Shown here piece by piece: positions 58,264 to 64,000 of a stretch of DNA of 64,000 nucleotides. A program made the translations under genes and the position numbers. The DNA lies in assembly GCA_037576215.1 (NCBI GenBank), contig JBANDB010000001.1, positions 6,572,001 through 6,636,000 on the forward strand. The letters are read 5' to 3'. The stretch's first letter is position 1. Every line of letters begins with the position of its first letter. Under the pieces are notes generated by a model that saw only the letters and a program-made list of their open reading frames with translations, did no database searches and was not told the origin of the DNA. This DNA comes from Armillaria gallica. Lineage: Eukaryota; Basidiomycota; Agaricomycetes; Agaricales; Physalacriaceae.

Positions 58264-60626
58264 GAGAAGAAAACAGAATGTCTAAGAGCGATAAATCCAC
58301 AGGAGGGAAGGTTTCAGGAAACTTGGATGAAGGAAGGGGGAAGGTGGGGGAAGAAAGAAGATCAAATACTGCAACACTCCTGAATATAAGTATCATCTTG
58401 ACCCGGTTCCATATTCCAAAATGTTTCAAATTCTAACTTCAGATAGTCACAAAATAAGCACATGAAACTATCAAGGTTTGATGAATGGATTTCATTGGAG
58501 GATAACACTTTCAGCCTTCATAAATCAAGCTTCTATCAACCATCTACTGCTATTCGATGATTCCACAGCCAATCAAAGTACTAGTCAAGGAGTGAGGTAG
58601 CTGCAAGGCTGCAGTGCAATGGAGACAATGGGCCAGTCATATCCGATGCAGACGAATTGGTAATAATGATCAGATCATATTCCACTTGTAAGCCACCTTA
58701 TAAGCTAGGCTGCTGCCCTATAAGCCCTCCTGAACCTAATTTGGTTTGCCGGCTCAGATTTACTGATAATTTGGTCAGGGGTCACTTATTTGGGCCATAT
58801 CAGTGCCTTATTGTGTCATTATTTGTAATTGATCCTTATAAGGCATTTTGCAACTTTCCGACAAAGGTCAATCATCTGGTCAGCTGCATCTTGTTGGTTG
58901 CAGTTTCCTCTGCCAGTGAGGAGACTCACAGAAGCAGTCTGGGACAGGGTACTGCATTGGTCTATGCCAGCACCCATGATGACCTGAAAGAAAGAGATCC
59001 TGAGACAGAATAATATGGGAGAAGATGGAAACTTGCACATGCTTGTTCCCAATCATGTGTGGAATCTGTGATAGTCTGAACAACATGCTTCTGCAGATGA
59101 AGTGCTAAAGAGATTGCAATTGATACAGTGAGAATGAAGAGGGAGTTGAGGTGAACCATGGCTAAGGTTGAATGAAGAATTCAGAACAGATTGGAAAGTA
59201 GTGACTAGTAGAAAATCTAGAAGGGTAAAAATGGAGGGGAAGGAACTCATTGTGCTTGGAAAACAACACAAAAAGGAGTTTATGTAGGTGCACCAGGGTC
59301 AAATATACTGGAATGGGGTAGTTGCTGCTCAAAATTACCATCAAAATCATTGAACGATGGTTGGTGAGGATGTTATCATGATTGAAAGGAACTGCCTGGT
59401 ACGAGTGTTCATCAAGTAATGTTGGTCACAAGATAATAATAGGACAGAAGATCTTTTAAAAAAGGTGCAGGCATGGAGACATGATTTAGATTGATATGAT
59501 GGAAGGCCAGAATGCAGGGGAGACAGTACCAATGGATTCAGGCTGGTATTTCATCTTGCTTTTCTGCCTGAATCTTGAGAAAGTAATAAAGAGGGTGTAC
59601 ACTGTGTATTTATGCTGGGTAGATGACAATAGGTATCAAACAACGATGGAACACTGGCAGTATCAGCAATCACATCTATCCATTGCTTCTTGCAATGAAC
59701 AGAGAATAAGGGCCAACTTCTTCAATTAAGAGAACAAAAGGAGCTCCAAAGATTTCAAGGTATAATGTCTGAGCTCATGGTGTAGGTGGATTCAGAGATG
59801 TGGTGATCAAAGTACCGTGGCTAACATTCAACCAACATTTGTGTGCATTTTGTGGGAAATGAAGAGACTATTGAGTGTTCAACCTTCTTTGCCAGAGTCC
59901 TGAGAATATTGCTGTATTCATGCAGCAATGCCAAGATTTATACAGTCTTAAGTAATTAGCCCAGTGGACTAGATACTTTAGTCCAGACCAATATTTGAAT
60001 GTGGTGAAGCAGGAGCCTATTGATACATTGGCTATATCTTGCTGAGAATATGATCTGCCTCATGTCTAGCGGCACATGATAATCAGTTGTTCCAATGAAG
60101 ATAATCAATGTGAACACGGTAAAGATATTATCATGCCAGTAGCCCAGCAGAACTACCAAGCTTCATCAAGTAGAAATTGTAGAATACAAGTCTCTGTGCT
60201 GTCATTTGGGGTGAATAATAGCTCAATGCAACTCCAAGACTGAAGTAAACTGAAGGAATGTACATTTGCTGCAGATTCTTTCCTAGTATCAAGGCTAGCA
60301 GGCTGCAAGGAGTCATTTATTTTAACCAAGGGATGAATTTCTCACTAGAGATATCTATGCATTGTTTCAAGATTCCTCATAGTAGGCAGGATCTTGTTTC
60401 AAGGAACTGATTATTCTATGGTGGGGTCATGATCCAGTGGAGATACTGTCCTCGCACTAGTGATAACATCTTTCATCTATTGATCAGTGCTTTAAGACAT
60501 CCCCATGCAGGCCTAGTGCAAGTGCAATGAAGGACGCTACATCCACTTCCTGCTTAGCTTGTACTGTGGTTTGTTGCTCAGTGGTTACCAAACATACTCT
60601 TTGAGGGCTAGTAGTTGGTACCATAG
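58264..60626. other. Unassigned decayed sequence
   Basis: Only short, unconserved frames. A repeated TTATAAGC/GCTTATAA-like motif occurs around 58690-58840 (CCTTATAAGC, CCCTATAAGCCC, CCTTATAAGG). No boundaries of the Plavaka element are identifiable here. Confidence 0.4.
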
Positions 60627-60832
60627 CCAGTGTCACACCCACAGCATGTCTAAGGGTGTAATTTTGCAAATTCACATACCTTACACATTAGCAAAGCAGA
60701 AGCACAGAGAGTGGACTAACAGTGCAAATGGCATGCAAGGAAGTAAGGTCACCAAGGTTGAGAGCTCTATGATAGAAAAAGAAGCAATGGAATTAAAACA
60801 TAAGGACTTCATTGTTGCACTGTACCTTATGG
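60627..60832 (+). repeat. 5' fragment of the TGTCATGCCC-family LTR
   Basis: It starts TGTCACACCCACAGCATG, then TCTAAGGGTGTAATTTTGC, and is collinear with 21106 and 29988 up to GCACTGTACCTTATGG. There it is cut by the next LTR at 60833, giving an LTR-in-LTR junction. Confidence 0.65.
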
Positions 60833-61178
60833 TGATGAGCCTCCAGGCTCTGTACACTCAGAATTCGCAGATTTTCCCTGCTAATTAACGCTACCATCCC
60901 TTCCATGGCCTTTCAGCAAACCAATGGTTGCACACACACTGATACCACTTTTATCCTATGGCAACCACTCCTCACGTGCTTTGTTATCCATCCCATCTTG
61001 CCACGCATCATAATTGCCATACTTCATCATGGCAAGGCACCTTCGATTGACAATCATCCCAATAAGGAATTGATGCATCACTCAGAAGCACCTAGTTGAC
61101 ATGCTCATTGATCACTTAATGAAAATGATGTGATTGACGTGAGTACCCTCCCAGCTACGGCAACTACAGACTGTGTTT
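60833..61178 (+). repeat. 5' fragment of the TGATGAGCCT LTR
   Basis: It matches the first part of 36083-37790 (TGATGAGCCTCCAGGCTCTG, later GAGTACCCTCCCAGCTACGG) and breaks off near GACTGTGTTTTA. The 3' end is missing and unrelated sequence follows, so this copy is truncated, not simply a solo LTR. Confidence 0.65.
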
Positions 61179-61202
61179 TATGGAATACTGGACTGGTACG
61201 CT

Positions 61203-61484
61203 CTATTTCAAATGGAGTGATGCCATAAGAACCCCAGACACTGTGGATCGGATATGTTCCTGTGCCTTTTTTTTAATTAACCTCTTTTTTCCAACCCTGA
61301 ATCCATAACCGGAAATAATACTTTCATAAATCCAACCAATACTTATGTAAGTGCCAAATATATGCTGAGCCGGGCCAGGCAGGGACGGAAGTCTTGATGT
61401 CCAGCCTCCGCATGTGGATTTAATGACAAAGGTTTTGAGAAATAATGCAATGAACATTATTGAGATAATGCTTGCAAGGCCCAC
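61203..61484 (-). pseudogene. Possible N-terminal exon fragment, membrane anchor plus proline-rich hinge (P450-like?)
   Basis: The frame starts MGLASIISIMFIALFLKTFV, a hydrophobic helix, followed by SRLPSLPGPAQHIFGTYIS. A signal anchor followed by LPxLPGPxxHxxxG is the layout of microsomal cytochrome P450 N-termini. Only about 90 codons are present and the rest is missing. It could also be chance or another membrane protein. Confidence 0.3.
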
Positions 61485-61794
61485 ATCAGAGACAGAGCCT
61501 GCTACGTTTACTCCCCTTGAAAGTATAATAGTATCTTTGTGTTACTGTTCTGAATATCCTTGAGTTCTGCAGAAGAGAGTTTCTATCATGGTAATTCTAA
61601 TCTCATTTTGTGCAAAGAACTTATCATCATCAAACATCAAACTGGAAATACTTATTAAATAAGCTCACACCTTCTCACCGAATCTCAGGCAGACTAGGCT
61701 TCGGCCAGTCAACTCCATGATAGTAACGGTCAGTCATATGTAAGCAGTGACAAGCCAAGTCATCGCCACACCGCATATTTTACCTTCAAGGAAG

Positions 61795-62154
61795 TGTTAC
61801 GACTTTTTCACTTTTTCCTTACCTTATCTTATCCGGCACCTCGGCCCCCTATGGCATCTTGGCACCATGGCACATCGGCATTCCACCCCAACGATCAATC
61901 CCAGAACTTCTTGCGAAGCCGCAGACAATGATATTCTTAGATTCCGTATACCGTATATAAGTAGCACAGCTCTCAGCCATGTACCCTAGCTTCGAGCTAA
62001 GTTTATACACCCCGGACTTTTCTCTTATCGCTTGCCGGGAGTCTAACGTTATCCAACGCTCCACTGTGACAATCAACGGTATCGTGGGTGACTGCCTGAA
62101 CGCGAGACAGCCCGCGATCGCCTTGTATTGTTATTCCTGAGTCCGGACATAACA
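61795..62154 (+). repeat. 5' LTR of a young Tf1-like (gypsy-type) retrotransposon
   Basis: 360 bp, starting TGTTACGACTTTTTC and ending CCGGACATAACA; the terminal TGTTA/TAACA pair is typical of LTRs. It holds a TATA box, TATATAA at 61954-61960. It is CpG-rich and apparently undecayed. The matching 3' LTR lies beyond the window, so the ends rest on the terminal inverted pair and on the primer site directly after. Confidence 0.75.
61954..61960 (+). promoter_or_regulatory. TATA box of the LTR
   Basis: TATATAA, 34 nt upstream of A61988, where AGCTTCGAGCTAA begins. That spacing predicts an RNA start at or very near the sequence that matches the primer-binding site. Confidence 0.65.
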
Positions 62155-62155
62155 G

Positions 62156-62168
62156 TTAGCTCGAAGCT
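62156..62168 (+). other. Self-priming primer-binding site
   Basis: TTAGCTCGAAGCT, one base after the LTR end, is the exact reverse complement of AGCTTCGAGCTAA at 61988-62000 (13 of 13). A36-type tRNA site (TGG start) is absent. In Tf1/sushi elements the RNA 5' end folds back onto such a site and, after cleavage, primes minus-strand synthesis. Confidence 0.75.
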
Positions 62169-62210
62169 TTCCACTACGGTCTTCCCCCGTGCACCGAGGA
62201 GACCTCTTTT

Positions 62211-62408
62211 ATGCCCGCCAAACTCGCGCAACGACAAAGGAATCCCGACCAGAAGAATCAGGCAGGAGGACGCCCCAAGCCGGCAAAGAGAGTAAGGAAG
62301 AAGCGAGCTGGTAGACGCAGGGACCAGGACCCTAGACCCCTAAAGTACGACGACCGATACGCCTACGACTACTGCGGATACGATGACTATGAGGCAAACA
62401 TTGATTGA
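62211..62408 (+). CDS. Small leader ORF (65 aa) of the young LTR element
   Basis: The first ATG downstream of the primer site, about 40 nt away. The N-terminal 40 residues are strongly basic (KPAKRVRKKRAGRRRDQ), suited to nucleic acid binding. The last 25 are acidic and tyrosine-rich (YDDRYAYDYCGYDDYEANID). The stop TGA at 62406 is in the same frame as the next ORF, with about 95 nt between. I know of no family. It may be a separate small protein, a regulatory upstream ORF, or the first part of Gag made by readthrough. Codon and CpG content match the rest of the element. Confidence 0.5.
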   Translation: MPAKLAQRQRNPDQKNQAGGRPKPAKRVRKKRAGRRRDQDPRPLKYDDRYAYDYCGYDDYEANID

Positions 62409-62504
62409 CACCCTGCGTCTCTCCCTCCTAAACCTCGTAGTTCTCGTTCTGCTCAAATTTCTCCTTTACCAACTCTCCCAGCTCCTTCGGGACATCGAAC
62501 GACC

Positions 62505-64000
62505 TTGCAGGCGAGATCGATGACCCCCGACTTAACCGGCAAACAAACCATCGAGTTAGGAACGGCGCTCGTAACCGCCACCTTCCTTTGCCTACTCACG
62601 GCTGCCCTAGTCCTCACATATAGCGAACAGATCCGAGCATTCCTCCACCGAAGAGGGGTGCTCATAGTCCTGGCACCACCACCGATCCCTCGACACTATG
62701 TCGAACTCCCCCGACTCGACCCCGCCTATATCAGGCCGGGACTCCGCACCGCCGAGGCTCAGAACAGACAGGCGCGGTCTGCGACTGTCTACTTCGAGTC
62801 AAACCTGGAATTCTTCGAGAATAGGGAGGCTAGCGGCGCCACTACCGCGACCGAGCCAGCCCCTACACCGAATCCCGTTCCGCAACCCTCGAGGGAGGTA
62901 CGGATTGAGGACCTCCCCGATCCCCCACCCTATAGCAGGGGAAACATTCCAAGAAGAAGTCTCACCTACCAGGGCCATCTCCGAAACCCGCCTGGCAGAC
63001 GACCCATCCGGGTCGCAGAACCCCTCGGGAACGCACGTTGGCCCATCGAGGTCGATTCCAGCGATTCCGACGATAGCATCCCCCTCGTCATCATGGACGA
63101 GCGGGGAATACCTCATGCCCCCAACGTTCCACACCCCATTACCCCAGAACCCGTCGTCATGGCCGGACCCCCACGCCTCGAAACGATGATGACCCGCTTA
63201 ACCCCCACGGGGGGGACTACGACTGGCCCAGGCTTGATGCCATTGACATCAACATCCTGGGACCCGCCCAGGCCGAGGCCTGGGAATTATGCTGGCAGGA
63301 CCTGTCACAACGAGCCGGGTTCCACTGTCCCATCCGAGAGGACATGGACCACTACCTCGCCGTTAATCGAGGGGATCTGATTCCTCGAGCGGGACGGGAG
63401 GCGACTATCCGAGCAAGGGCCTATGCCAACCGCACCAGGGCCTACTACGGCCCTGTGGCAGGAAGCCGGATTTACGGGATCCGCCCCAGAACCGAACAGG
63501 AACAGACCACGCTGGAACGCGCCCTTCTCCCACTGGCGCGACTGGAGGGGGATCGACCGGACTTGGACGGACCCCCCCAACCTTCCGAACCCTGACGACC
63601 GACTCCCCGAGAAAATAGGTCCCCTTCCCGACTCCCCGCCGCTTCAAGCAGCACCGGACTGGAGGAGGCACGGCACGTATCACGGCAGGGGAACGAGTCG
63701 TCTCTTCGCCGGGGGAGACAATGATAACGGAGGAATGGATGTCGGGGGCGAAGGCGGGGGTCCCCAAGAGACAGCGGAACAGCGGATGGAGAGGATGGAG
63801 CAACAATATGCGCTCCTACGAGACAAAAACGCCCACCTACAAGAAGACTTGACGAACGCAAGACAGGCCCCGCCAATACGAGGCCGACCACCTTTTCCCG
63901 GTCCTAACAGAGACCGATTCTCGGTGCCACGACCACCCGACTTCAACCCGGTAATCCAAGGACCTGTCGGCACGTGGGATCACGACGATTTGCCCCCGCT
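62505..64000 (+). CDS. Gag-like ORF of the young LTR element, with two homopolymer frame switches; runs off the window
   Basis: Reading from 62505 (or the ATG at 62520), residues about 16-40 form a hydrophobic helix (TALVTATFLCLLTAALVL). Then come a proline-rich region with DLPDPPPYSRG, a PPPY motif of the kind bound by WW-domain ubiquitin ligases, and an acidic SSDSDDSIP patch. At G7 (63209-63215) the protein-like frame moves -1 to DYDWPRLDAIDINILGPAQA and WELCWQDLSQRAGFHCPIRE. At C7 (63572-63578) it moves +1 back to NLPNPDDRLPEKIGPLPDSP. The last part has an acidic glycine-rich stretch, a coiled coil (TAEQRMERMEQQYALLRDKN) and PPDFNPVIQGPVGTW, open to base 64000. Position, composition and coiled coil suggest Gag; no zinc knuckle or protease is in the window. 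Without frame switching the first frame stops at 63380 and the middle frame at 63595. Confidence 0.6.

Noticed and set aside
62698..63189. A 163-codon ORF overlapping the Gag-like frame
   Set aside because: Serine-, proline- and arginine-rich shadow frame, expected in GC-rich coding DNA with few stops; the other frame has the helix, PPPY and balanced composition.
63405..63973. Long minus-strand ORFs at the end of the window
   Set aside because: Arg-, Pro-, Gly- and Ser-rich antisense shadows of the Gag-like ORF in CpG-rich DNA.

Overview
The window looks like transposon-saturated, gene-poor DNA of a filamentous basidiomycete, most likely an Agaricomycete. Three things point there. Broken genes have short GT-AG introns of about 50 to 110 nt. 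Several of them match protein families I know only from mushroom-forming fungi: a Plavaka-type transposase, an integrase-core gene and three lineage-specific unknown families. There is also a fungal Ty1/copia element and a Tf1-like self-priming LTR element. I found no intact cellular housekeeping gene. Most copies are CpG-poor and carry stop codons that a single C-to-T or G-to-A change explains, as expected from methyl-cytosine decay or a RIP-like process. CpG-rich islands remain at about 36.1-37.8 kb (a solo LTR), 18.99-19.31 kb (a small hAT element) and 61.8-64.0 kb (a young LTR retrotransposon).

Layout. 0-5.5 kb: a lineage-specific gene split by foldback element A (801-4043), which is itself hit by two smaller elements. 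5.5-8.3 kb: an LTR remnant and a decayed reading frame. 8.3-16.9 kb: a complete but dead Ty1/copia element (minus strand) with matching 256-bp LTRs, its gag split by foldback element B (12264-16077), which carries two further small insertions. 17-18 kb: a decayed unknown gene. 18.0-27.3 kb: a large inverted duplication; its left arm holds nested hAT elements, a TA-type MITE and LTR sequence, and its spacer holds the 5' half of a dead integrase-core gene. Related 3' sequence lies at 29.0-29.9 kb. 30-44 kb: long-LTR retrotransposon pieces, among them two nearly identical inverted copies of a 1.3-kb segment (30.36-31.64 and 40.51-41.80 kb), a CpG-rich solo LTR, and an inverted LTR carrying a Tourist-like MITE. 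44-53 kb: decayed unknown genes, including a divergent pair of Agaricomycete-specific families (47.9-49.7 minus, 50.8-53.1 plus). 53.5-58.3 kb: small hAT-like elements and a full-length but broken Plavaka transposase. 60.6-61.2 kb: LTR fragments. 61.8 kb to the end: the start of a young LTR retrotransposon whose primer-binding site matches the predicted 5' end of its own RNA, with a Gag-like product preceded by a membrane segment and a PPPY motif.

The most interesting items are: (1) the foldback family whose arms contain tRNA-like pol III promoters and which makes a 7-bp target duplication; (2) the self-priming retrotransposon with its G7 and C7 frame switches; (3) a series of insertions whose boundaries, target duplications, empty sites and one probable excision footprint can all be read within this single window.
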